Origin: Pseudomonas sp. GR 6-02
GTDB taxonomy: Bacteria; Pseudomonadota; Gammaproteobacteria; Pseudomonadales; Pseudomonadaceae
NCBI RefSeq assembly: GCF_001655615.1
Contig: NZ_CP011567.1
Coordinates: forward strand, 6,048,001 to 6,112,000
Direction: 5' to 3'
Length of the DNA stretch: 64,000 bases
The notes under the pieces are model-generated. The model was not told the DNA's origin. It did not search any database and saw nothing but the letters and a program-made list of their open reading frames with translations. Below, piece by piece: positions 27,126 through 36,539 of this stretch. Numbering within the stretch: the stretch's first letter is position 1; every line of letters starts with the position of its first letter. Position numbers and translations under genes: made by a program.

Positions 27126-28193
27126 TTATTGAATCTCTTCCGGCTTGACGATCACCCAGTTCTTGTCCGCCGTCACCGCCAACCCTTCTTTCGCCTGGGC
27201 CGCTGCGTGCTTGGCCATCATGCCGTTAATCTGGGTCATGTACTTGTCTTTGCGGTTGACCCACAAATGGATGCCGCCCTTGGACACGTCGACGCTGTGG
27301 AACAGCATGTAACCGTCGCTGCTCGGCGTATCACCACCCACCAGGACCGGTTTTTTCCATTCATCGATGTAGGTCAGGATCGCCGCTTGCTTGCCGGCCA
27401 TCCAGGTTGCCGGAGTCCACAGGTACGGGGTCAACTCGAGGCCAAGGTTGGCCTTCTCGTCATACTTGCCCGCAGTGATCTGCTTACGCGCCGTGGTCAG
27501 TTCACCAGTCTTGCGGTCCTTGAGCATCGTGGTCACACCGATCACGTTCTGCGGTTTGACGTTGTAGCCGTACTTCGGATCGGCAGCGACCATGCGCACC
27601 AATTCTTCGGAGGCAGCGGTCATCACGTAGACCTCAATGCCATTTTCCATCAGCTTGTTGTAGAGCTCGGCCTGGCCGGTGAAGACTTTCGGCGGCTGGA
27701 CGTCGATGGTCTTGACCACATCGCCGTCGTAATAAGTGCTCGGCACCGGTTTGCCAGACGCCATCAGCTCATCGACGTAGCCCTTGAGCTCTTGAAGCGT
27801 GAAGCCGGAAAATACTTGGGCGACCCATGGATAGCAGACCATGTCGTCGATTTCGCAGAGACGATAGTAGTAGCTGAACAGGCTCTCCTTGTGGTCGGCG
27901 GTGTCTTTGAACGGGATCAGTTTCAGCGAGGGGTCGAGGCTCTCGCGGGTGATCAGGCCCTTGTTTTCCATGAACGGCAACAATGACTCTTCGAGGTCGT
28001 AGCGGTAACTGGTGTTATCCATGTCGAACACCGCGAAGTTACCCTTGTTGGCATTGGCCGCGATCATCGCGTCCAGCGCCTTGGCCTGATCCGCTGGCCA
28101 GTGCTTCAGGTCGGTAGCGAACGCCTGGCCGGCAAGGCCAAGACTCAAACCCAATCCAAGTGCAGCAGCAAGAAATTTCGGTGCAAGCTTCAT
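27126..28193 (-). CDS. pchP: Phosphorylcholine phosphatase-like HAD phosphatase
   Basis: A 355-residue exported HAD phosphatase. The signal peptide covers residues 1-26 ('[13 protein letters not shown]'). Motif I is '[20 protein letters not shown]', motif II lies in '[10 protein letters not shown]', and motif IV is '[20 protein letters not shown]'. The arrangement matches P. aeruginosa PchP, which releases choline from phosphorylcholine in the periplasm for use as carbon, nitrogen and osmoprotectant. I chose ATG 28193 because the frame open to 28292 has no signal peptide at its end. It diverges from tcyP. Confidence 0.82.
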   Translation of the reverse strand: MKLAPKFLAAALGLGLSLGLAGQAFATDLKHWPADQAKALDAMIAANANKGNFAVFDMDNTSYRYDLEESLLPFMENKGLITRESLDPSLKLIPFKDTADHKESLFSYYYRLCEIDDMVCYPWVAQVFSGFTLQELKGYVDELMASGKPVPSTYYDGDVVKTIDVQPPKVFTGQAELYNKLMENGIEVYVMTAASEELVRMVAADPKYGYNVKPQNVIGVTTMLKDRKTGELTTARKQITAGKYDEKANLGLELTPYLWTPATWMAGKQAAILTYIDEWKKPVLVGGDTPSSDGYMLFHSVDVSKGGIHLWVNRKDKYMTQINGMMAKHAAAQAKEGLAVTADKNWVIVKPEEIQ

Positions 28194-28342
28194 CGGCGTT
28201 TCTCCCCGGTTCAAAGAAATCGACGCTAACAAATAAGTGTGACAGTCCTCACCTGCCCGCGACCGCTTGCATCCTGATTCCGTCAGCGGCATTCCTTATA
28301 GCGGCATTGGCTTATTCCAAAAACGACAGTTGACCGCTGTTT

Positions 28343-28367
28343 TTGATATTAAATCATTACATATCAA
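28343..28367. promoter_or_regulatory. Inverted repeat upstream of tcyP
   Basis: TTGATAT (28343-28349) and ATATCAA (28361-28367) are exact reverse complements with an 11-base AT-rich spacer. They lie just downstream of a TTGACC box at 28330, about 65 bases before the tcyP start. This suits an operator, but the binding protein is unknown. Confidence 0.4.
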
Positions 28368-28431
28368 GCTGTTAGGCTTCCCGGTTCGCAGTCACACACG
28401 AAGGTGGCTGGCACAAGTCTATGGAGCCTCT

Positions 28432-29823
28432 ATGAATCTGCCGCTGATTCTCAATCTGCTGGTGTTCCTCGCCTTGCTCTTTGGCCTGGCGCAAACCCGT
28501 CACACCACCTGGAGCCTGGCGAAAAAGGTGTTGCTGGCGCTGGTGCTGGGCGTGGTATTCGGTATCGCCCTGCACACGATTTATGGTGCGGGCAACCCGG
28601 TGTTGAAAGCTTCGATCGGTTGGTTCGATCTGGTGGGCAACGGTTACGTGCAGTTGCTGCAGATGATCGTGATCCCGCTGGTGTTCGCCTCGATCCTCAG
28701 TGCCGTGGCCCGTCTGCACAACGCTTCGTCGCTGGGCAAGATCAGTTTCCTGACCATCGGCACGCTGCTGTTCACCACCGCCATCGCGGCGCTGATCGGT
28801 ATCGGTCTGACCAACCTGTTCGGCCTCACCGCCGAAGGTCTGGTCGCCGGCACCCAGGAAATGGCTCGTCTGCAAACCATCCAGACCGACTATGCGGGCA
28901 AGGTCGCCGACCTGAATGTGCCGCAACTGTTGTTGTCGTTCATCCCGCAGAACCCGTTCGCCGACCTCGCTCGCGCCAAACCGACGTCGATCATCAGTGT
29001 GGTGATCTTCGCCGCATTCCTTGGGGTCGCGGCGCTGCAACTGCTCAAGGATGATGTCGAGAAAGGTCAGAAAGTGATCAACGCCATCGACACCCTGCAA
29101 GCTTGGGTAATGCGTCTGGTGCGCCTGGTGATGAAGCTGACTCCATACGGCGTGTTGGCGCTGATGACCAAAGTGGTCGCCGGCTCCAACCTGCAAGACA
29201 TCATCAAGCTCGGCAGTTTCGTGGTGGTGTCCTACATCGGCCTGGGCCTGATGTTTGTGGTCCATGGCGTGCTGGTATCGGCCGCCGGGATCAACCCGCT
29301 GCGCTTCTTCCGCAAGATCTGGCCGGTGCTGACGTTCGCCTTCACCAGCCGCTCCAGCGCCGCCACCATTCCGCTGAGCATCGAAGCCCAGACCAGCCGT
29401 TTGGGTATTCCACAGTCCATCGCCAGTTTCGCTGCCTCGTTTGGCGCGACCATTGGCCAGAACGGCTGTGCCGGTCTGTACCCGGCAATGCTGGCGGTGA
29501 TGGTTGCGCCAACCGTGGGCATCAACCCGCTGGACCCTTTGTGGATCGCGACGTTGGTGGCGATTGTGACGCTGAGTTCGGCCGGGGTGGCCGGGGTTGG
29601 TGGCGGTGCAACCTTCGCCGCGCTGATCGTGTTGCCGGCCATGGGCTTGCCGGTGTCACTGGTGGCGTTGCTGATTTCCGTTGAACCGCTGATCGACATG
29701 GGTCGTACGGCGTTGAACGTCAGTGGCTCGATCACCGCTGGGGCGATCACCAGCCAGATCATGCAGCAGACGGATAAAGCGCTGTTGGACGCAGATGAGC
29801 ATGGGGCGTTGGCTCAGGCTTGA
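28432..29823 (+). CDS. tcyP: L-cystine:proton/sodium symporter TcyP
   Basis: A 463-residue dicarboxylate/amino acid:cation symporter (DAACS) closest to TcyP/YdjN. It starts '[20 protein letters not shown]', unlike the GltP/DctA subgroup. Key elements are '[20 protein letters not shown]', the hairpin-2 substrate site '[20 protein letters not shown]', and '[20 protein letters not shown]'. I chose ATG 28432; the frame open from 28267 is upstream DNA. The likely role is high-affinity cystine uptake for sulfur. Confidence 0.85.
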   Translation: MNLPLILNLLVFLALLFGLAQTRHTTWSLAKKVLLALVLGVVFGIALHTIYGAGNPVLKASIGWFDLVGNGYVQLLQMIVIPLVFASILSAVARLHNASSLGKISFLTIGTLLFTTAIAALIGIGLTNLFGLTAEGLVAGTQEMARLQTIQTDYAGKVADLNVPQLLLSFIPQNPFADLARAKPTSIISVVIFAAFLGVAALQLLKDDVEKGQKVINAIDTLQAWVMRLVRLVMKLTPYGVLALMTKVVAGSNLQDIIKLGSFVVVSYIGLGLMFVVHGVLVSAAGINPLRFFRKIWPVLTFAFTSRSSAATIPLSIEAQTSRLGIPQSIASFAASFGATIGQNGCAGLYPAMLAVMVAPTVGINPLDPLWIATLVAIVTLSSAGVAGVGGGATFAALIVLPAMGLPVSLVALLISVEPLIDMGRTALNVSGSITAGAITSQIMQQTDKALLDADEHGALAQA

Positions 29824-29843
29824 TTGGCGCCTGATGGATCGCT

Positions 29844-29863
29844 ATCGCGGGCTTGCCCGCGAT
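29844..29863. repeat. Short palindrome between tcyP and folA
   Basis: ATCGCGGGC (29844-29852) and GCCCGCGAT (29855-29863) around TT lie in the 44-base gap between convergent stops. This is the 'CGCGGGCTTGCCCGCG' repeat core dispersed in fluorescent pseudomonads, and it may also act as a transcription end. Confidence 0.65.
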
Positions 29864-29867
29864 GCGC

Positions 29868-30380
29868 TCAGGCCTTCTCCCAAACCTCAAAGCTATACGC
29901 CGGTTTGTCGCCTTCTGCCGGATTCGGAACATTCGACACCAGCTTCCACTGGTTCACATCAAACTCCGGAAACCACGCATCCCCTTCCGGGCTCAGCGCC
30001 ACGCGCGTCAGGTATAGCCGATCGGCCTGCTCCAGACCTTGCGCATACAACTGCGCACCACCAATTAACATCAACTCATTGGCACCCTGCTCCAGCGCCC
30101 ATTCCTCGGCGCGAACCACGGCCGCCTCCAGTGACGGATAAACCTCCGCGCCTTCCAGCTGCAAATCCACCTGGCGACTGACCACGATGTTCAACCGGCC
30201 CGGCAGCGGACGACCGAGGGAATCCCAGGTCTTGCGCCCCATGATGATCGGCTTGCCGAGGGTGGTGGCCTTGAAGTATTTGAAGTCCCCCGGCAAGTGC
30301 CAGGGCATGCTGTTGTCGACGCCGATCACACGGTTTTCACCGAGGGCTGCGATCAGGCTGAGGGGGAGTGATTTAGTCAT
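29868..30380 (-). CDS. folA: Dihydrofolate reductase
   Basis: A 170-residue DHFR. Recognisable elements are 'LIAALGENRVIGVDNSMPWH' (Met20-loop region with the W-H pair), 'PIIMGRKTWDSLGRPLPGR', and the C-terminal 'LMLIGGAQLYAQGL'. I chose ATG 30380; the frame open to 30560 crosses the divergent gene's start. It supplies tetrahydrofolate and fits with thyA in the same window, though the two genes are 13 kb apart. Confidence 0.96.
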   Translation of the reverse strand: MTKSLPLSLIAALGENRVIGVDNSMPWHLPGDFKYFKATTLGKPIIMGRKTWDSLGRPLPGRLNIVVSRQVDLQLEGAEVYPSLEAAVVRAEEWALEQGANELMLIGGAQLYAQGLEQADRLYLTRVALSPEGDAWFPEFDVNQWKLVSNVPNPAEGDKPAYSFEVWEKA

Positions 30381-30465
30381 GCCGGCGAGGATACCAGAGC
30401 CTCCCTTACCCCGATAAGCGTCACAGCGGTTATGCTCATCGCTCAATGAAGCAACGGGATGCCGC

Positions 30466-31845
30466 GTGACTGAACTGACGCCCCTGCAAAACCTCTGGCT
30501 GAGCGAAACCATACGCCTGCGTGAAGAACACGCCGGCCCCCTGGATGATCTGGAAGCCAACCGAGTCGCCCGTAGCGCCGGCGGCGACCTGCCGACGCGT
30601 ATTCAATGCCGCGCCCGGTGGCTGGCCGAGCGCGACGGGCAGACCCGCGCCCTCAAACACTGGCTGCAAGGCGCGCGACTGGCGTTGATCGTGCTAGCCG
30701 TGCTGGCCGTGATCAGTGGCGCCGGCCTGGCGTTTGCCGCGCTGGGCGACGGCCAGACCCCGGTCAATGTGTTTTGGGCCTTGGGCAGCCTGCTGGGGCT
30801 GAACCTGATTCTGCTATTGAGCTGGGCCCTGGGCCTGGTGTTCGCCGGCGAACAGAGCGCCGCCCTCGGACGCTTGTGGTTGTGGCTCAGTGAAAAACTC
30901 GCCCGCGATGCCAACGCCGCGCAACTGGCGCCAGCCCTGCTGCTGTTACTGCAACGGCAGAAACTCAATCGGTGGGCGCTGGGTGTGCTGGTCAACGGCT
31001 TGTGGTTGTTGGCGATGCTCAGTGCCTTGGTGATGCTGCTGACGCTGATGGCGACCCGGCGCTATGGCTTCGTCTGGGAGACCACCATTCTCGGCGCCGA
31101 CACCTTCGTCGCCATGACCCAGGCCCTCGGCGCCCTGCCGGCCTTGCTCGGTTTCAGTGTGCCCAGCGTGGAGATGATCCGCGCCAGCGGCGATGCCGCG
31201 CTGAACATCGAAAGCGCCCGCCAGGCCTGGGCGGCGTGGCTGGTGGGCGTGCTGCTGGTGTACGGCGTGTTACCGCGTTTGCTGCTCGCATTGTTCTGCC
31301 GGTGGCGCTGGAAAACCGGCCAGGCAGCCTTGCATCTGGACTTGAACCTGCCAGGTTACGCCCAACTGCGCGAACGGCTGATGCCCACCAGCGAACGCCT
31401 GGGTATTAGCGATGCCGCGCCTGAGCAACTTCACCGGGTTGAAAACGCGGCCAGCGATCTGCAAAGCGATGGCGCACTGTTGGTGGCCATCGAGCTGGAC
31501 GATCAACGCCCCTGGCCACCGCAGCTGCCGAAAAGCGTCAACGACGCCGGCATCCTCGACAGCCGCGAATCCCGGCACAAACTGCTTGAACAACTGAGTC
31601 GCTTTCCCCCGGCCCGGCTGGCCATCGCCTGCGATCCACGGCGTTCGCCGGACCGTGGCAGCCTCGCGCTGATTGCCGAACTGGCTCGCAGCGCCACCGC
31701 CACCCGCGTGTGGTTGCTGCAAGCGCCGCCCGGCGAAGCGCTGGATGCCGAACGCCTGGGCGACTGGCACGTTGCGCTGCAACAACTGGACTTGCCATTC
31801 GCCGATTGCGCGCCGTTGAGCTGGCTGGAGACGGGTCATGACTGA
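30466..31845 (+). CDS. DUF2868 membrane protein
   Basis: A 459-residue protein starting at GTG 30466. It has four to five membrane segments: around residues 70-95 ('LALIVLAVLAVISGAGLAFA'), 100-125, 165-190 and 245-270. A long soluble C-terminal region has mixed charge and ends near 'PPGEALDAERLGDWHVAL'. This fits the DUF2868 family, whose function is unknown. It overlaps by 8 bases the GTPase gene that follows, and the pair appears to be a conserved unit, so the two proteins probably act together at the inner membrane. Confidence 0.8.
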   Translation: MTELTPLQNLWLSETIRLREEHAGPLDDLEANRVARSAGGDLPTRIQCRARWLAERDGQTRALKHWLQGARLALIVLAVLAVISGAGLAFAALGDGQTPVNVFWALGSLLGLNLILLLSWALGLVFAGEQSAALGRLWLWLSEKLARDANAAQLAPALLLLLQRQKLNRWALGVLVNGLWLLAMLSALVMLLTLMATRRYGFVWETTILGADTFVAMTQALGALPALLGFSVPSVEMIRASGDAALNIESARQAWAAWLVGVLLVYGVLPRLLLALFCRWRWKTGQAALHLDLNLPGYAQLRERLMPTSERLGISDAAPEQLHRVENAASDLQSDGALLVAIELDDQRPWPPQLPKSVNDAGILDSRESRHKLLEQLSRFPPARLAIACDPRRSPDRGSLALIAELARSATATRVWLLQAPPGEALDAERLGDWHVALQQLDLPFADCAPLSWLETGHD

Positions 31846-33214
31846 TGCCTGGAAACAGCCATTGAAACTCGCCGTGGTCGGCCACACCAACGTCGGCAAA
31901 ACCTCGTTACTGCGAACGCTGACGCGGGATGTCGGCTTCGGCGAAGTCTCCCATCGCCCCAGCACCACGCGCCACGTCGAAGGCGCGCGATTGTCGGTAG
32001 ACGGCGAGCCGTTGCTCGATCTGTTCGACACGCCGGGCCTGGAAGACGCCATCGCCCTGCTCGACTACCTCGAGCGCCTGGAACGGCCCGGCGAACGCCT
32101 CGACGGCCCGGCGCGGCTGGCGCGCTTCCTTGAGGGCAGCGAAGCCCGGCAGCGCTTCGAACAGGAAGCCAAGGTGTTGCGACAATTGCTCGCCTCCGAC
32201 GCCGGCCTCTATGTGATCGACGCTCGGGAGCCAGTGCTGGCCAAGTACCGCGACGAACTGCAAGTGCTGGCCAGTTGCGGCAAACCGCTGCTGCCAGTGC
32301 TGAATTTTGTCAGCAGCGCCCAGCAGCGCGAACCGGATTGGCGTGAAGCCCTGGCGCGGTTGGGCTTGCATGCCTTGGTGCGGTTCGATAGCGTCGCGCC
32401 GCCGGAAGATGGCGAACGCCGACTGTATGAAAGCCTCGCGCTGCTGCTGGAAAACTCCCGCGAACAACTGGAACGCCTGATCGCCGATCAGCAGGCCCAA
32501 CGCCTGGCCCGTCAGCAGAGTGCAGCGCAGTTGATTGCGGATTTATTGATCGATTGCGCCGCCTGCCGCCGCAGTGTCGCCAGCGAGGCGGAGCAGGAAC
32601 AGCAAGCGATCAGCGAACTGCGCAAAGCGGTGCGTCAGCGTGAACAACGTTGCGTCGAAGCCTTGCTCAAGCTCTACGCCTTCCGCCCACAGGACGCGGC
32701 GGCCAGTGACCTGCCGCTGCTCGATGGTCGCTGGGGCGATGACCTGTTCAACCCGGAAACCCTGAAACAACTCGGTGTACGGGTCGGCGGTGGCATCGCG
32801 GCTGGCGCGGCGGCCGGGGCCGGCGTCGATTTGCTGGTGGGCGGCCTGACCCTCGGCGCGGCGGCACTGGCCGGAGCGATTGCCGGCGGCGCCCTGCAAA
32901 CCGCCCGCAGTTACGGCAGCCGCCTGCTGGGCAAGATCAAGGGCCAGCGAGAACTGACTGTCGACGACAGCGTGCTGCGGTTGTTGGCCCTGCGTCAGCG
33001 ACAACTGTTGCAAGCCCTGAACCAGCGCGGGCACGCGGCGATGGACAGCATTCAGGTCGCCACACCACAGGACAAAACCTGGCGCGAAGGCAAACTGCCG
33101 GAAGCGCTGAACAAGGCTCGGGCACATCCGCAGTGGTCGTCGCTCAATCCTCATTCGAAGGTGAATCAGGCGGAGCGGCAGGAGCAGGTTGAGGTGTTGG
33201 CGCAGCAGCTCTAA
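31838..33214 (+). CDS. GTPase with DUF3482 domain
   Basis: A 458-residue predicted GTPase. G1 is at residues 15-23 (GHTNVGKTS), G3 is DTPG at 64-67, and the G4 position reads NFVSS instead of NKxD, so guanine specificity may be altered. A helical middle region has 'EQLERLIADQQAQRLARQQS'. A Gly/Ala-rich hydrophobic hairpin around residues 310-350 ('GGGIAAGAAAGAGVDLLVGG') could insert into a membrane, as in other membrane-deforming GTPases. It is coupled to the DUF2868 membrane protein. The function is unknown. Confidence 0.8.
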   Translation: MTDAWKQPLKLAVVGHTNVGKTSLLRTLTRDVGFGEVSHRPSTTRHVEGARLSVDGEPLLDLFDTPGLEDAIALLDYLERLERPGERLDGPARLARFLEGSEARQRFEQEAKVLRQLLASDAGLYVIDAREPVLAKYRDELQVLASCGKPLLPVLNFVSSAQQREPDWREALARLGLHALVRFDSVAPPEDGERRLYESLALLLENSREQLERLIADQQAQRLARQQSAAQLIADLLIDCAACRRSVASEAEQEQQAISELRKAVRQREQRCVEALLKLYAFRPQDAAASDLPLLDGRWGDDLFNPETLKQLGVRVGGGIAAGAAAGAGVDLLVGGLTLGAAALAGAIAGGALQTARSYGSRLLGKIKGQRELTVDDSVLRLLALRQRQLLQALNQRGHAAMDSIQVATPQDKTWREGKLPEALNKARAHPQWSSLNPHSKVNQAERQEQVEVLAQQL

Positions 33215-33224
33215 CCAACGATCG

Positions 33225-33650
33225 TCAGCGCCAATCCAGTTTCAGAAACTCTTTGGCCAATGCCTTCACACGGCTACGATCCGTCCTGTTTGCTCGCCCG
33301 TCGTTGTCCACATCCGAGCTCAACACCCACTCAAAAACCCCATCGTTATCCAGATCGCGGACCGCAGCCTTGTAGGCAATCCTCGGTCCGTCATGAAAAT
33401 GCAGTCGTACCGTCTCAGGCGTACCGTCAGCGGATGGATTCTGCGAGAAGATGCGCAAGTGCCGCTCCTCAGCTTCATCCGCGTTATACCAGGCGCATTT
33501 CAAGTACGTTTTGCCAAACGACTTGAGCTGTTGACGATCCGCGTCCGTCGCCTCGCGCTGCAACTGTTCACCTTCAAAGAACTGGAAAACGACGGTATCT
33601 GCCGAGCCCTTCCCGCTTCGATCCTGTGCAATCACTTTCAAAAAATGCAT
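33225..33650 (-). CDS. Hypothetical protein with Asp-rich calcium-binding-like loops
   Basis: A 141-residue protein that I do not recognise. Residues 99-104 (DLDNDG) and 113-124 (DVDNDGRANRTD) are DxDxDG loops like EF-hand or dockerin calcium sites. The N-terminal half has alternating beta-like sequence ('TVVFQFFEGEQLQREATDAD'). There is no signal peptide. It is convergent with the DUF3482 GTPase gene, 10 bases away, and lies 85 bases downstream of the HD oxygenase gene on the same strand. Confidence 0.65.
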   Translation of the reverse strand: MHFLKVIAQDRSGKGSADTVVFQFFEGEQLQREATDADRQQLKSFGKTYLKCAWYNADEAEERHLRIFSQNPSADGTPETVRLHFHDGPRIAYKAAVRDLDNDGVFEWVLSSDVDNDGRANRTDRSRVKALAKEFLKLDWR

Positions 33651-33735
33651 CCATGCGCTCCTTTGCGAAAAGGCCAGATTGATGCTTCGACACGCGTTGA
33701 TCCATAAACCGATTCCCTATCGTGTGTCAGACAAC

Positions 33736-34305
33736 TCAGCGCAGAACGCCGGACAACAGGCCCGCAGCCTTGCGTTTCAAGACGTCGAGGTCCATCACCG
33801 GCACGTCCATGTCCTTGGCGCACTCATCCCACTGACGCATCCGCAGACTGACCTCGCACAATGGATCGAGCTCAAAAGCCTCAGCCTCTTCAGCACTCAT
33901 CACCCCACCCTGATACTCCAGCGTCCGCCGACTGGCTTCACTCAAACGCTCGTAGTACCCAGGCTCTCTGAGCGTCAGATAACGCTTGGCCTGCACGTGA
34001 TATTCCACCAGCCGCGCCATGCGTTCGCTGAAACCGGCCCGACGCAAATAATCAGCGCCCAAACGCTCATGGCTGACCACCCCGAAGCCACCCATGCTCT
34101 CGGCCCCCTCGGCACAGAGATGCCCGATGTCGTGAAAGAACGCCGCCAGTACCACTTCATCATCGAAGCCCTCGGCCATCGCCAGTTCGGCCGCTTGCGA
34201 CATGTGCTCGATCTGCGACACCGGTTCACCGATGTAGTCGTTATCGCCAAACCGTTCGTACAGACCGAACACCTCGGCGATCACTTGCTGATGGTGGTCC
34301 ATCAA
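33736..34305 (-). CDS. PhnZ-like HD-domain oxygenase of phosphonate breakdown
   Basis: A 189-residue HD protein. Residues seen at Y24, E27, H34, H58-D59, H62, H79, H103, K107 and D160 correspond one by one (with a one-residue shift after position 79) to the diiron and substrate-binding residues I recall for PhnZ. PhnZ cleaves the C-P bond of 2-amino-1-hydroxyethylphosphonate with O2. It overlaps the FAD oxidoreductase gene by 4 bases and heads the downstream end of an aminoethylphosphonate transporter locus. No PhnY hydroxylase is in the window, so its true substrate may differ. Confidence 0.83.
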   Translation of the reverse strand: MMDHHQQVIAEVFGLYERFGDNDYIGEPVSQIEHMSQAAELAMAEGFDDEVVLAAFFHDIGHLCAEGAESMGGFGVVSHERLGADYLRRAGFSERMARLVEYHVQAKRYLTLREPGYYERLSEASRRTLEYQGGVMSAEEAEAFELDPLCEVSLRMRQWDECAKDMDVPVMDLDVLKRKAAGLLSGVLR

Positions 34306-35435
34306 CTGTCTCCCAATAAGCTGGCGACATTACGTTCCGCCAACGCCGGCCCGACGCTCATGCCGACACCGGAGTGCATCAGCGCCACGCTCACACCCGG
34401 CATCGGACGCAGAAAAGAAAACGGGCCGGGGCCGCGTGAACCGTAAACACCCTGCCAACGCTCGACCACTTGCACTTTGCAGCCCAACGTCTGCTCGGCC
34501 AGTTCGAGCATCCAGTCGTCCACCTGTTCGGCATTGAACGGTGATGGATCGCTGCCGTAATGGTGGGAGTCGCCGATGATCAACTCACCGTACGGTGTCG
34601 GGCTGATCAGCAGGTGAATGCCGTTTTCATGCAGATGGGGCGCCTCGCGCAGAATTTGCGCCTGTACCGCCGCAGCTTCCGGCAGATCGGCGAAGGCGCC
34701 GTAGTGCACGCAACTCAGACCGGTGAGCAGTGCGTGTTGCAGGTTGAGGTTGATCTGCGGCCGGGCGCGGAGCATTTGCAGGCGGCAGATTTGCGGGTTG
34801 AGTTCGGCAATCGGCTCGGCCAGCAAAGTTTGATAATCGTGGCCGGAGCAAACGATGATCTGCTCGGCGCTGAAGGTGCCGGCGGTGCTGTGCAAGCGGC
34901 CCGGCTCGATGTCGCGCACCAGGGTGGAGAAGTGAAACTCGACACCCCACTCACGGCGCAGGTAGTCGATCAATGCCGGAATCGCCTCGCGGGAATACAG
35001 CTGTTGATCGTCCATGCCGTGCAACGCGGCGCGGTGATGGCTGAATTGACCGCCGTATAAATCCCGCAATGGGTTGCCGCGCAACAGCTCGACACGGTAA
35101 CCGTGCTCCACGGCACGCCCGGCGCAGAAGGCTTCCAGCAGGTGTTCTTCCGCTTCGGTACGCGCGAACAGGTACGAGCCGTTGCGCTTGAGGTGCAGGC
35201 CGGCAAGTTCTGCCCATCGGCCCCAGATTTCTCGACTGGCCCTGGCCAATTCGAGCATCGGCCCTGGTGGCTGGCCGGTGACCAGTGCCTGACCGAAGTT
35301 GCGTACAGATGCGCCCAATGGTGTGGCGCTGCGCTCGAAGACTTTGACCTTGAGGCCGCGCCTGGCGGCGGCATAGGCGTGGGACAGGCCTAGAATGCCG
35401 GCGCCGACGATCAGCATGTCGCTGTGGTGTGTCAT
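34302..35435 (-). CDS. FAD-dependent oxidoreductase of phosphonate loci (TIGR03364 type)
   Basis: A 377-residue DAO-family flavoprotein. The dinucleotide fold is 'DMLIVGAGILGLSHAYAAAR', and the C-terminus 'PMPGVSVALMHSGVGMSVGP' closes the FAD site. It matches the TIGR03364 group found beside 2-aminoethylphosphonate transporters. A member of this group (PbfD) has, as I recall, been reported to oxidise aminoethylphosphonate or its N-methyl form to phosphonoacetaldehyde. I chose ATG 35435 (MTHHSDM). It is coupled to the PhnZ-like gene and follows the binding-protein gene by 46 bases. Confidence 0.82.
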   Translation of the reverse strand: MTHHSDMLIVGAGILGLSHAYAAARRGLKVKVFERSATPLGASVRNFGQALVTGQPPGPMLELARASREIWGRWAELAGLHLKRNGSYLFARTEAEEHLLEAFCAGRAVEHGYRVELLRGNPLRDLYGGQFSHHRAALHGMDDQQLYSREAIPALIDYLRREWGVEFHFSTLVRDIEPGRLHSTAGTFSAEQIIVCSGHDYQTLLAEPIAELNPQICRLQMLRARPQINLNLQHALLTGLSCVHYGAFADLPEAAAVQAQILREAPHLHENGIHLLISPTPYGELIIGDSHHYGSDPSPFNAEQVDDWMLELAEQTLGCKVQVVERWQGVYGSRGPGPFSFLRPMPGVSVALMHSGVGMSVGPALAERNVASLLGDS

Positions 35436-35481
35436 GAAGATAATCCCGCTTTTTGTGGCGAGGGAGCAAGGTGTGAGTCCG

Positions 35482-36507
35482 TTACTTGGCAGCCACTTTC
35501 TCGGACTTGCCGTCATAGCGCTTGCGCCATTCAGTCAGGATCTCGTCGCGATTCTTCGAGGCCCAGGCAAAGTCGTTCTTGATCAAGCGCTGCTCATAGT
35601 CCGCCGGCAATTCAGTCTGCGGCTTGGCAATACCCGGTTGCGCGAGCACCGCGAAGTTCTCTTTATAAAGCTCCATCGCCGCCGGGCTTGCAGAGAAGTC
35701 GGCCAGTTTCTTCGCTGCTTCTTCATGCGCGGTGCCTTTAATCACGGCAGTCGCTTCGATCTCCCAGCCCAGGCCTTCTTTCGGCAGGATGATGTCCAGC
35801 GGCGCGCCCTGGCGTTTCAGCTGAACAGCCGGGTATTCGAAGGAAATACCGATCGGGAATTCACCGGCAGCGGCGAGCTTGCACGGCTTGGAACCGGAGT
35901 GAACGTACTGGCCGATGTTCTGGTGCAGGTCGTCCATGTATTGCCAGCCCTGCTTCTCGCCGAAGGTTTGCAGCCAGGCGCTGACGTCGAGGAAACCGGT
36001 GCCGGACGAGGCCGGGTTGGGCATGACGATCTTGCCTTTGTACTCAGGCTTGGTCAGGTCCTGCCAGCTCACGGGTTTGCTCAGCCCCTGCTTTTCGGCT
36101 TCGACAGTGTTGAAGCAAATGGTCGCCGCCCACACGTCCATGCCGACCCAGGCCGGTGGGTTGGCAGCGTCGCGGTAGTTGCCGCCGATTTTTCCCAGAT
36201 CTTTAGGCGCATAACTTTGCAGCATCCCCTGTTGATCGAGGATCGCCAGGCTCGATGCCGCCAGGCCCCACACTGCGTCGGCTTGCGGACGGGCTTTTTC
36301 GGCCAGTAGCTTGGCGGTGATGATGCCGGTGGAGTCGCGCACCCACTTGATCTCGACGTCCGGGTTGGCCTTCTCGAAGGCTTCTTTGTAGGTCTTCAGT
36401 TGTTCGGCTTCGAGGGCGGTGTACACCGTCAACTCGGTTTTCGCAGCGAAGGCGTTCAGGCTGAAAGCGGTGAGGACAGCAGCGGCCAGGGCCAAGGGCT
36501 TGAACAT
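35482..36507 (-). CDS. Putative 2-aminoethylphosphonate ABC transporter substrate-binding protein
   Basis: A 341-residue periplasmic binding protein with a signal peptide (residues 1-21, 'LTAFSLNAFA'). The fold is that of iron/phosphonate type 2 binding proteins: 'LTVYTALEAEQLKTYKEAFE', 'WVRDSTGIITAKLLAEKARP', and 'VMPNPASSGTGFLDVSAWLQ'. It resembles PhnS2/AepX rather than ferric-ion FbpA because of its neighbours. I chose ATG 36507. It is followed by the oxidoreductase and preceded by the permease gene in the same operon. Confidence 0.83.
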   Translation of the reverse strand: MFKPLALAAAVLTAFSLNAFAAKTELTVYTALEAEQLKTYKEAFEKANPDVEIKWVRDSTGIITAKLLAEKARPQADAVWGLAASSLAILDQQGMLQSYAPKDLGKIGGNYRDAANPPAWVGMDVWAATICFNTVEAEKQGLSKPVSWQDLTKPEYKGKIVMPNPASSGTGFLDVSAWLQTFGEKQGWQYMDDLHQNIGQYVHSGSKPCKLAAAGEFPIGISFEYPAVQLKRQGAPLDIILPKEGLGWEIEATAVIKGTAHEEAAKKLADFSASPAAMELYKENFAVLAQPGIAKPQTELPADYEQRLIKNDFAWASKNRDEILTEWRKRYDGKSEKVAAK

Positions 36508-36539
36508 GGTGCAATTCCTGTGTGAGTTGAAGGTGTGAA

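Noticed and set aside
29824..30181. Plus-strand frames overlapping folA
   Set aside because: They are antisense to folA and the convergent repeat, and have no family features.
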